From Alcaligenaceae bacterium (GTDB lineage Bacteria; Pseudomonadota; Gammaproteobacteria; Burkholderiales; Burkholderiaceae_B): a stretch of 64,000 bases of DNA. The stretch is taken from positions 124,001 to 188,000 of the forward strand of contig JACCES010000002.1 of the NCBI GenBank assembly GCA_013416455.1. Direction: 5' to 3'. Within the stretch, counting starts at the first letter, position 1; each line of letters opens with the position of its first letter. Of this stretch, positions 56,909 through 64,000 are shown piece after piece. The notes below the pieces were generated by a model, which was not told where the DNA came from, searched no databases, and saw only the letters and a program-made list of their open reading frames with translations. The translations under genes and the position numbers were made by a program.

Positions 56909-58300
56909 TCAGAACGGCAGCGCAATGTCCGGTTTCAACACGCTGAGCGCCCGCCGGAATTCCGCCTTGATCCGCTCCAGCGCCTGTTCATTGTCGGCTT
57001 CGAAGCGCAGCACGATGACCGGCGTGGTGTTGGAAGGGCGGGCCAGGCCGAAGCCGTCTTCGTATTCAGCGCGCACGCCGTCGATGGTGATGAGTTCGGC
57101 GGCGCTGGGGAAGCGGCCTTCCTTCTGCAGCCGGGCGATCAGGGCGTGGGGTTCGCCTTCCTGCATCTCGATCTTCAGTTCCGGGGTGGAAATGTCCTGG
57201 GGCAGGGCTTCGAGCACGGCTGAAGGGTTCGCGTGGGCCGACAGGATCTCCAGCAGGCGCGCGCCGGTGTAGAGCCCATCGTCGAAGCCGAACCAGCGTT
57301 CCTTGAAGAAAATATGGCCGCTCATCTCGCCGGCCAGCGGCGCGCCGGTTTCGGCCAGCCTGGCCTTGATGAGCGAATGCCCTGTCTGCCACATCATCGG
57401 TGTGCCGCCCGCGGCCTTCACCGCCCGCGCGACGTGGCGGCTGCACTTGACGTCGAAGATAATGGTGGCGCCCGGCTGGCGCGACAGGACATCCTGCGCA
57501 TACAGGATGAGCTGGCGGTCGGGCCAGATGATCTGCCCGGATTTCGTCACCACGCCCACCCGGTCGGCATCGCCGTCGAAAGCCAGGCCCAGCTCGCAAT
57601 CGGACGACCTGACGTGCCGGATGAGATCCTGCAGGTTGTGCGGGTCGGCCGGATCGGGGTGGTGGTTGGGGAAGCCGCCGTCCACGTCGCAATACAGCGT
57701 GTCCACTTCGCAGCCGATGGCGCGGAACAACTGTTCGGCCAGCACGCCGCCCACGCCGTTGCCGCAGTCCAGCGCAATGCGCATGGGGCGCTTCAGCGCC
57801 AGATCGCTTTTGACGCGCTCCACGTATTCCGGCTTGATGTCCGCAGCACGGCGTTCGCCGCGCCGCGAGGCGGATGCTTCGGCGGGCAGCTCCAGCATGA
57901 GTTCCCGCAGCGCCTGGATGTCGGGGCCGTACAGCGTGCGGCCGGCCAGCATCATCTTGAAGCCGTTGTAGTCGGGGGGGTTGTGGCTGCCGGTGATCGC
58001 CACGCCGGAACCGGTCTGGCGGGTGTGTGCGGCGAAATACACCAGGGGGGTGGGCACCATGCCGATGTCCAGCGTGTCCATGCCTTCGGCATTGGCGCCT
58101 TCGTGCAGCGCGTCGGCCAGCGCCGGGCTGCTCAGGCGGCCATCGTAGCCGATCACCAGACAGGACACACCCTGCTCGCGGCCACGTAGCGCCAGCGCGC
58201 GGCCGAGCAGGCGGGCGAATTCCGGATCGAGCTGCGCGGGCACGATGCCGCGGATGTCGTAGGCTTTGAATACGGCGGAAGGCAGGGAAGGGGTGGTCAC
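56909..58300 (-). CDS. Phosphomannomutase/phosphoglucomutase (AlgC/ManB type)
   Basis: A 463-residue alpha-D-phosphohexomutase of four domains. The phosphoserine loop is AITGSHNPPDYNG with Ser105. The Mg loop is FDGDADRVG and the sugar-binding loop GEMSGHIFF. It interconverts 6- and 1-phosphates of mannose or glucose for LPS and polysaccharide precursors. I start at the GTG at 58300, which has AAGGA upstream; an ATG at 58342 lacks a ribosome site. It lies 4 kb from the O-antigen-type cluster, so it may serve it, though such genes usually serve the whole envelope. Confidence 0.9.
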   Translation of the reverse strand: MTTPSLPSAVFKAYDIRGIVPAQLDPEFARLLGRALALRGREQGVSCLVIGYDGRLSSPALADALHEGANAEGMDTLDIGMVPTPLVYFAAHTRQTGSGVAITGSHNPPDYNGFKMMLAGRTLYGPDIQALRELMLELPAEASASRRGERRAADIKPEYVERVKSDLALKRPMRIALDCGNGVGGVLAEQLFRAIGCEVDTLYCDVDGGFPNHHPDPADPHNLQDLIRHVRSSDCELGLAFDGDADRVGVVTKSGQIIWPDRQLILYAQDVLSRQPGATIIFDVKCSRHVARAVKAAGGTPMMWQTGHSLIKARLAETGAPLAGEMSGHIFFKERWFGFDDGLYTGARLLEILSAHANPSAVLEALPQDISTPELKIEMQEGEPHALIARLQKEGRFPSAAELITIDGVRAEYEDGFGLARPSNTTPVIVLRFEADNEQALERIKAEFRRALSVLKPDIALPF

Positions 58301-58536
58301 GGATGGAATCCTTGTCGTTCGGGATGATGCGATTGGCGGCATCGGGCGTGCCCGGCTGCGGAGCGTGCGCTGAGCGGGTGCCGCGCGGCGAGCTTGGCCC
58401 TGTGATGCGGAGTATATCGTCAGCCGCTAACGGCGAAGGGCGGGGAACCGCGTGCCGGCGGGCTTGCCCTGTGTCCGCGGCCGCGGCGGCGGGGCTAAAA
58501 TCCAGGGCTGGTCAACCCGCTTTCTTGGAAGCCGAT

Positions 58537-59946
58537 ATGGGACGCATGGATGAACTGGCTCAGCTGTTGGGCGAACAATATGTACTGACCGGTTCGGACG
58601 CCGAGCCCTATACCGTGGACTGGCGCGGCCGCTACAGCGGCAGGGCGCTCGCGGTGGCGAAGCCCGCCACGGTTCATGAGCTGGCCGCCGTGGTGCGATG
58701 GTGTGGGGCCAACCAGGTGCCCATGATTCCGCAAGGCGGGAATACCGGCCTGTGCGGCGGCGCCACGCCCGACGACGCCGGTTCCGCCCTGGTGATCGCG
58801 ACGAGCCGCTTGAATGCGATCCGCCATATTGATACCGACAACGACACCATGGTCGTCGAGGCCGGCTGTATCCTGCAGGCGGTACAGCAGGCGGCACGCG
58901 ATGCCGGCCGGCTGTTTCCCCTGAGCCTGGCCGCGGAAGGCAGCTGCACCATAGGCGGCAATCTGGCCACGAACGCCGGCGGCACCCAGGTGCTGCGCTA
59001 TGGCAATGCCCGCGACCTGGTGCTGGGGCTGGAAGTCGTGACCCCGCAAGGCGAAATCTGGAATGGCCTGCGCGGCCTGCGCAAGGACAACACCGGCTAC
59101 GACCTGCGCAACCTCTATATCGGCAGCGAAGGTACGCTGGGTTTCATCACGGCGGCCACGCTCAAGCTTTACCCCTTGCCGGTGGCGCAGTGCACGGCGT
59201 TGCTGGCCCTGCGGTCCATCGATGACGCGGTGGCGGTGCTTTCAGCGGCCCGCAAGGGCTTCGGCGCCATGCTCACCGGTTTCGAACTGATGGCCGGCAA
59301 TTGCCTGCGTGGCGTCACGCGCTGCTATCCCGAGCAGCGCCTGCCCTTCGAAGGGGAAACGGCGAACCTGCCCTGGTATGCCCTGCTGGAGCTTTCGGAC
59401 AGCGAAAGCGAAGCCCATGCCCGCGAGCGTTTCGAGCAGGTGCTGGGCGAATGCGTCGAGGCGGGCCTGGTCGTCGATGCCGTCGTCGCCGAAAACGTCA
59501 CCCAGAGCCGGGCGCTCTGGCATCTGCGTGAAAGCATTCCCCTGGCGGAAAAGGCGTTCGGCAAGAGCGTCAAGCACGACGTCTCGGTATCCGCTTCCCG
59601 CATGTCGGAATTCGTGGAAACCACCAATGCGGCGCTGCAGGCGGAGTTTCCGGGAGTGGAGCACGTCATCTTCGGCCATCTGGGCGACGGGAATCTGCAT
59701 TACAACGTGGCGCCGGGTGCCGCCCACACCGAGGACGGGCTTCTGGCCCTGCAGCCCGCCATCCATGGCCTGGTGCATGACCAGGTGCATGCCTTTCAGG
59801 GCTCGATCAGCGCCGAACATGGCGTGGGGCAGCTGAAGCGCGATTATCTGCCGAAATACAAGGACCCGGTGGAACTGGCCCTGATGAGGCGCATCAAGGC
59901 GGCGCTCGACCCCGACGGCCTGATGAACCCCGGCAAGGTGCTCTGA
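58537..59946 (+). CDS. FAD-linked oxidase (D-2-hydroxyacid dehydrogenase, GlcD/D2HGDH-like)
   Basis: A 469-residue flavoprotein of the VAO/PCMH family. The FAD-binding part has IPQGGNTGLCGGATP, the pyrophosphate loop SCTIGGNLATNAGGTQVLRYG and YIGSEGTLGFITAAT. The C-terminal cap ends with HLGDGNLHYNV, where the His ligand occurs, and SAEHGVGQLKRDYL. Family members oxidise D-lactate, D-2-hydroxyglutarate or glycolate; the substrate cannot be fixed here. I start at 58537 with GGAAG upstream. It is divergent from the phosphohexomutase gene. Confidence 0.9.
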   Translation: MGRMDELAQLLGEQYVLTGSDAEPYTVDWRGRYSGRALAVAKPATVHELAAVVRWCGANQVPMIPQGGNTGLCGGATPDDAGSALVIATSRLNAIRHIDTDNDTMVVEAGCILQAVQQAARDAGRLFPLSLAAEGSCTIGGNLATNAGGTQVLRYGNARDLVLGLEVVTPQGEIWNGLRGLRKDNTGYDLRNLYIGSEGTLGFITAATLKLYPLPVAQCTALLALRSIDDAVAVLSAARKGFGAMLTGFELMAGNCLRGVTRCYPEQRLPFEGETANLPWYALLELSDSESEAHARERFEQVLGECVEAGLVVDAVVAENVTQSRALWHLRESIPLAEKAFGKSVKHDVSVSASRMSEFVETTNAALQAEFPGVEHVIFGHLGDGNLHYNVAPGAAHTEDGLLALQPAIHGLVHDQVHAFQGSISAEHGVGQLKRDYLPKYKDPVELALMRRIKAALDPDGLMNPGKVL

Positions 59947-59983
59947 GTCAGGGCGCAGGGTTGCCGCATGGCGCCCGGCGCGG

Positions 59984-60000
59984 GCCGCGCATCGCGCGGC
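59984..60000. terminator. Weak terminator-like hairpin
   Basis: A perfect 7-bp stem, GCCGCGC (59984-59990) with GCGCGGC (59994-60000), loop ATC, lies between the convergent stops of the FAD-oxidase and DUF2783 genes. There is no T tract. Confidence 0.3.
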
Positions 60001-60040
60001 GGCCGGTATCGGCGCCCCCTTCGTGGCCAATATGGCGGTT

Positions 60041-60265
60041 TCAGGCTTCCGCCATCACCGATCTGCGCGCCTCGTCGAGCGCCTGCGAAATGACGTTCAG
60101 GTCGCCGATGTGGTTGGACAGCAGGACGACCAGCGCCGCGTTCATGGCGTTGCTTTCGTTGGTGCTGAGATCGCGGTGGGCGCTGATGAGGCGTTCGTAG
60201 AACTCATCCGGCACGTTGAAGCTTGGCCGCGGGTTCAGGATCGGATGGGTGTTTGCTTGTGTCAT
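60041..60265 (-). CDS. DUF2783 domain protein
   Basis: A 74-residue small protein (NVPDEFYERLISAHRDLSTN, then VVLLSNHIGDLNVISQAL). It looks like the DUF2783 family, short helical proteins often found beside flavin-dependent monooxygenase genes. No such partner is adjacent here. I start at MTQANTHP, which has AGAGGT upstream. The function is unknown. Promoter-proximal, it faces a 199-base region before mutM. Confidence 0.7.
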   Translation of the reverse strand: MTQANTHPILNPRPSFNVPDEFYERLISAHRDLSTNESNAMNAALVVLLSNHIGDLNVISQALDEARRSVMAEA

Positions 60266-60464
60266 GCGGTACCTCTGATGGGGGTCTGGCGGCGCATTGC
60301 AGGGCCGTGGCGACCTGTCGACGCAGGCCCCGCGCCAGCGCGCTGCAATGCCCCGGGCGTTGTCTCCTTTCGGCGCCGGCGGAAACAATGAGGATACAGC
60401 GAACCCGTATCATTTGGGAACCGGGTTCTTCCGATTGTGTAACAACGGCCGCCGGGCAGCGCCA

Positions 60465-61292
60465 TCATCGACGCTGGCATCGCGGGCAGAAGTAGGTGGC
60501 GCGCTGCCCCTGGACAATGCGTCGTATGGGTGTTGCGCAGCGGCCGCAGGGCAGGCCGGCTTTTTCGTACACCGCGGCATGCAGGGTGAAATAGGCGCCC
60601 GGGGTGCCCGTGGCATTCACGTAATCGCGCAGCGTGCTGCCGCCCGATTCGATTGCCCGCCCCAGGGTTTCCTTCACCGATTCCGCCAGCATCGCGCAGC
60701 GCCGTCGCGACAGCCGGCCGGCGGGCAGCCTGGGGTCGATGCCAGCCCGGAACAAGGCTTCCGACGCGTAGATGTTTCCCACGCCCACCACGATGGTGCC
60801 CGCCAGCAGTGCCTGTTTGACCGGCAACTGGCGTCCGGCGAAGGCGCGCGCGAGGTGTTCGCCGTCGAAGGCGGGGTCGAAGGGTTCCAGGCCCAGCCTT
60901 GCCAGCAGCGGATGCCCGCCAATGGGGCCGGCGCCGGCGGGATGCCAGAGAATGGCGCCGAAACGGCGCGGGTCGTGCAGCAGGAAGCGGGCGCCGCGGA
61001 AAATCCATTCCGCATGATCATGCTTGCGGCGGGGTTCGTCCATGGACACGCGGCGCAGGGAACCCGACATGCCAAGATGCACGATCTGCGTGCCATGGTC
61101 GAAACCGATCAGCAGGTATTTGCCGCGGCGCCCGCAGTCCCGCACGACATGGCCGCCGACCGTGGCGGACAGGTCATCGGGAACGGGCCAACGCATGCGG
61201 GAATCGTGCACAAGGAACGTTTCGAGCACTTGGTCTGTCATAATAGGCGCAATGCCGCGACGCGTGGTTTCGACTTCGGGAAGTTCAGGCAT
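60465..61292 (-). CDS. mutM: Formamidopyrimidine-DNA glycosylase (Fpg)
   Basis: A 275-residue base-excision repair enzyme that removes 8-oxoguanine and nicks the AP site. The N-terminal PELPEVETTRRG supplies the catalytic proline (Pro2 of the gene product) and Glu3. The beta-clamp lysine is in RRGKYLLIGF, and the H2TH helix region VGNIYASEALFRAGIDP and a C-terminal zinc finger (CGRCATPIRRIVQGQRATYF then CPRC) are complete. I start at 61292 because Pro2 must follow the first Met. It is divergent from the TPR gene. Confidence 0.97.
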   Translation of the reverse strand: MPELPEVETTRRGIAPIMTDQVLETFLVHDSRMRWPVPDDLSATVGGHVVRDCGRRGKYLLIGFDHGTQIVHLGMSGSLRRVSMDEPRRKHDHAEWIFRGARFLLHDPRRFGAILWHPAGAGPIGGHPLLARLGLEPFDPAFDGEHLARAFAGRQLPVKQALLAGTIVVGVGNIYASEALFRAGIDPRLPAGRLSRRRCAMLAESVKETLGRAIESGGSTLRDYVNATGTPGAYFTLHAAVYEKAGLPCGRCATPIRRIVQGQRATYFCPRCQRR

Positions 61293-61380
61293 GACGGGGT
61301 GCTTAGGATCTATATAAATTAACCATGCAATTTTGCCACTCGGTGCTTGCACCCGGGCGCAACGGCCTGGGGTGTATTCG

Positions 61381-63177
61381 ATGAAACGAATTCTAGTCGT
61401 GCTGATCGCAGCGTCGATCGGGGTTCTCGCGCAGCCGGATCCGGTACGGGCCCAGGCTGTCGCGCCGTTGCTGATGCGCGAAGCGCCTGTCCTCGATCCT
61501 GCCGAGCAGGTGCAGTTGCGGCCGGGCGAGCTGCCGGCCGTCAGGCTGACTTCCGACATCCTCTATCGCATTCTGACGGCGGAAATCGCCGCCCAGCGGT
61601 TCGCTTTCGATACGGCTTCCGAGCTCATGTATGCGCTGGCGCGCGAAACCTCCGACCCGCGGCTGGCGAAACGGGCGTTCCAGTTCGCCATGGCGGGCCG
61701 CGACCTTTCCGGGGCGCTGCGCGCGGCGCGGCAATGGGTGCTGCTGTCCCCGAACGACCCGGATGCGGTGGCGTCGTCGCTGGCGCTGGCGGCGTCCAGC
61801 GGCCAGACCGCCGGGCTGGCCGGCAATCTGCGCAGTCGCATCGAACGGGACTCGAACAAAGAACGGGCCATCGCCCAGGCCGCTTCCATCGTAGCGAAAA
61901 TGAGCGACAAGCGGGTCGCATACCAGGTGCTGGACCAGGCTTTGCCGGAATCCGTGCGCGGCATCCCGCTGGCACAGCTTGCGCTGTCCGATGCGGCATG
62001 GGAAGCCGATGATCCGGTGCAGGCCCTCGAATCGGCGCGCGCCGCGCTGGAACTCGCCCCGCAGTCCGAGATGGCCGCCCAGCGGGTGCTGGAATACGGG
62101 CTCAGGGTCGATTCGCGGGCGGCCATCCGTGAAACCGAAGCCTATGTCGAACGCCATCCCGACATGCGGCGCCTGCGGCTGCTGCTGGTGAACCGCCTGG
62201 TGGGGCGGCATGAATTCGATGCGGCTCTGGCGCAGGTGGAAGCCATGAGACGGCGGGCGCCGGAAGACTTCGACCTCATCTATACAGAGGCTGAAGTCAA
62301 CGTGCGGGCTGAACGCTACGAGCGCGCCAAGGCCCTGCTGAACCAGTACATCGACGTGCAGGAACAGCGCGGCAACGCGCTGCCGGACAAAGCCACCACG
62401 GCCGGCGGCGATGCCTCGGATGCGCGCCTGCTGCTGGTGCAGATCGCTGAAAAGGAAGGCGACACCGACGAGGCCATCCGTCAGCTCGATCTCATCGTCG
62501 AGCCCGGCGTCGGATTCCAGGCGCAGGTCCACAAGGCCGTGCTGTATTCGCGCAAGGGCGATCTGGAAGCCGCGCGCCGCACGCTGGGGGAGCTCAGCCC
62601 CCAGGATGACGACGAACGCACGGTGCTGGCGCTCACCACCGCATCGATCTACCGCGATTCGGGGCGCAGCGAGCAGGCCATTGCAGTGCTCGAACAGGCC
62701 GATGCCGATCTGCCCGACACGGCCGAGCTCAAGTACGACCTGGCCATGCTGTACGAACGGCAGGGCCGCTATGATGATTTCGAGCGGCTGATGCGGCGGA
62801 TCATCGAACTGTCCCCGGACAATGCCAACGCCTACAACTCCCTGGGCTATACGTTTGCCGATCGCAACGTCAACCTGGACGAGGCCGAAGAACTGCTGGA
62901 ACGCGCCCTGGAACTGGAACCGGACAATCCCTACATCCTGGACAGCGTGGGCTGGTATCTGTATCGCACCGGCGATTATGTCGGCGCCCTCGAATATCTG
63001 CGCCGGTCCTGGCATCAGCTCCCCTCCGCCGAGGTGGCGGCGCATCTGGGCGAAGTCCTGTGGGCGATGCAGCGCAAGGCTGAAGCGCGCGACATCTGGA
63101 AGCAAGGGCTGGAAAAAGAGCCCGACAATGAAGTGCTGCAGAAGACCCTCAAGCGTTTCGGGGTGCGGCTGAAATGA
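61381..63177 (+). CDS. Exported tetratricopeptide-repeat protein
   Basis: A 598-residue protein with a signal peptide (RILVVLIAASIGVLAQPDPVRAQ) and TPR helices through most of its length, clearest at 430-560 (YNSLGYTFADRNVNLDEAEE, LDSVGWYLYRTGDYVGALEY). It is conserved before lolB and ispE in betaproteobacteria. The periplasmic role is unknown; TPR proteins generally scaffold envelope complexes. I start at MKRILVV, giving a clean signal sequence. Its stop overlaps the lolB start. Confidence 0.88.
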   Translation: MKRILVVLIAASIGVLAQPDPVRAQAVAPLLMREAPVLDPAEQVQLRPGELPAVRLTSDILYRILTAEIAAQRFAFDTASELMYALARETSDPRLAKRAFQFAMAGRDLSGALRAARQWVLLSPNDPDAVASSLALAASSGQTAGLAGNLRSRIERDSNKERAIAQAASIVAKMSDKRVAYQVLDQALPESVRGIPLAQLALSDAAWEADDPVQALESARAALELAPQSEMAAQRVLEYGLRVDSRAAIRETEAYVERHPDMRRLRLLLVNRLVGRHEFDAALAQVEAMRRRAPEDFDLIYTEAEVNVRAERYERAKALLNQYIDVQEQRGNALPDKATTAGGDASDARLLLVQIAEKEGDTDEAIRQLDLIVEPGVGFQAQVHKAVLYSRKGDLEAARRTLGELSPQDDDERTVLALTTASIYRDSGRSEQAIAVLEQADADLPDTAELKYDLAMLYERQGRYDDFERLMRRIIELSPDNANAYNSLGYTFADRNVNLDEAEELLERALELEPDNPYILDSVGWYLYRTGDYVGALEYLRRSWHQLPSAEVAAHLGEVLWAMQRKAEARDIWKQGLEKEPDNEVLQKTLKRFGVRLK

Positions 63178-63785
63178 TGGCGATCCTGCGTTTTTTCCCA
63201 TGCCTGCCGTGGTCCTGTCGGCGGCCGGGGGCCGCCGCGGTTCTGGCCCTGGCTCTGACCCTGGCCGGCTGCGCGGGGCCGGCCCGCATCGGCGGCGAGG
63301 GAACGGCCTTCGAGCGCACCGGCCGCTTCGCGGTGAATGTCGCCGAAGCCGGGGCGCCCGTCGAAGCCGTGCAGGGCGGTTTTTCCTGGCGCGACAGCGG
63401 CCGCGGCCTGCGGCTGGATCTCGTCACCCCGCTGGGCAGCACGCTGGCGCGCGTCACGGTCGACCCTTCCGGCGCCGTGCTGGAACAGGCCGACGGCGCC
63501 ACCGAGCGGGCACCGGATGCCGATGCCCTGCTGGCCAGGGTGGTCGGCACGCCGCTGCCGGTATCGGGCCTGCGCGACTGGCTGCGGGGCCGGCCCGGCG
63601 CCGGCGAGGTCCTGGCCATGGAGCGCGACGAACAGGGCCGGCCGCTGGCTTTCGGCCAAGGCGGCTGGCAATTGCGGCTGTCGCGCTATGACGCCCTCGG
63701 GCCCGGGCTGCTGCGCCTGGAACGGCGCGACGGCAGCCGCCAGATTTCGGTGCGGCTGGCGGTGGACGCGCAGCCGGGCGAATAA
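63174..63785 (+). CDS. lolB: Outer-membrane lipoprotein receptor LolB
   Basis: A 203-residue lipoprotein with the lipobox LAGC (Cys33), which accepts lipoproteins from LolA and inserts them in the outer membrane. Beta-rich LolB-fold motifs include [27 protein letters not shown] and WLRGRP. The ATG overlaps the TPR stop (ATGA), and the ispE ATG follows its stop by 8 bases. The protein is of ordinary length. Confidence 0.92.
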   Translation: MMAILRFFPCLPWSCRRPGAAAVLALALTLAGCAGPARIGGEGTAFERTGRFAVNVAEAGAPVEAVQGGFSWRDSGRGLRLDLVTPLGSTLARVTVDPSGAVLEQADGATERAPDADALLARVVGTPLPVSGLRDWLRGRPGAGEVLAMERDEQGRPLAFGQGGWQLRLSRYDALGPGLLRLERRDGSRQISVRLAVDAQPGE

Positions 63786-63793
63786 GGCGCCGC

Positions 63794-64000
63794 ATGGCTT
63801 TGTACGAAGTTCCGGCGCCGGCCAAGCTGAATCTGTTCCTGCATGTGACCGGGCGCCGCGCCGATGGCTACCACGAACTGCAGACGGTATTCCGCTACGT
63901 AGACCTGTGCGACCGGCTCGACTTCGATCTGCGCGGCGATGGCGAGATCCATCGCGAAGGCGAATCCTTGCCCGGCCTGGCGGCGGAACACGATCTCATT
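63794..64000 (+). CDS. ispE: 4-diphosphocytidyl-2-C-methyl-D-erythritol kinase, N-terminal part (runs out of window)
   Basis: The first 69 codons of a GHMP-kinase in the MEP isoprenoid pathway. The start [20 protein letters not shown] with [14 protein letters not shown] is typical of IspE: the PAKLNLFL motif and the ribose-pocket GYHELQT are intact. It follows lolB with an 8-base gap, as in many betaproteobacteria. The catalytic GHMP loop lies beyond the end of the window. Confidence 0.93.
   Translation, partial: MALYEVPAPAKLNLFLHVTGRRADGYHELQTVFRYVDLCDRLDFDLRGDGEIHREGESLPGLAAEHDLI

Overview
This is a 64 kb stretch of high-GC chromosome. The genes are typical of a betaproteobacterium of the order Burkholderiales, most likely the Alcaligenaceae (Bordetella/Achromobacter relatives). 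The reasons are metG and apbC transcribed divergently, three solitary Bug-type (tripartite tricarboxylate) periplasmic receptors, gcvT-gcvH-gcvP behind a glycine riboswitch, the coq7/OsmC/thyA/folA neighbourhood, and a TPR protein-lolB-ispE block. I saw no tRNA, rRNA, CRISPR array, insertion sequence or phage gene. The genus is inference.

Region 1 (1-15.7 kb) is mostly accessory catabolism. It holds the end of an aconitase gene, a 2-keto-4-pentenoate hydratase-like enzyme with an unusual short-chain dehydrogenase, two unrelated alpha/beta hydrolases, a VOC protein, a symporter/gamma-glutamyltransferase pair, a fumarylacetoacetate-hydrolase-family protein, and an operon read as Bug receptor, TauD-type dioxygenase, amidase. 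An AraC regulator is divergent from that operon. Its 3' end overlaps the 3' end of a CDF metal transporter gene that lies behind metG.

Region 2 (15.7-37.2 kb) is housekeeping: metG, apbC-tamA-tamB (TamA and TamB form the translocation and assembly module of the envelope), dcd, an Orn/Lys/Arg decarboxylase, an HI0933-type flavoprotein, a tandem glycine riboswitch with gcvT-gcvH-gcvP (glycine cleavage), then folA, thyA and an OsmC protein on the other strand, and coq7. Glycine cleavage, thymidylate synthase and dihydrofolate reductase share the one-carbon folate pool. Directly after coq7 is a strong small-RNA candidate whose hairpin loop copies the anti-Shine-Dalgarno end of 16S rRNA.

Region 3 (37.2-40.8 kb) is a second Bug receptor/amidase pair with a divergent LysR regulator. 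Region 4 (41.0-52.8 kb) is a surface-polysaccharide (O-antigen type) cluster: an initiating sugar-phosphate transferase, WbpO- and WbpP-type enzymes for UDP-GalNAcA, a MurJ-superfamily flippase, GT4 glycosyltransferases, an AsnB-type amidotransferase, and an 850-residue protein made of two fused GT4 glycosyltransferases. No Wzy polymerase is visible. The content and order recall Pseudomonas aeruginosa serotype O6 (wbpO-wbpP-...-wbpR-wbpS-wbpT-wbpU), which suggests a glycan with amidated N-acetylgalactosaminuronic acid.

Region 5 (52.8-64 kb) has a LysR regulator divergent from a decayed decarboxylase fragment, an aldehyde dehydrogenase and a third Bug receptor. Then come a RelE-type toxin remnant, a phosphomannomutase/phosphoglucomutase that probably supplies sugar phosphates, an FAD-linked oxidase, a DUF2783 protein, mutM, a TPR protein, lolB and the start of ispE.
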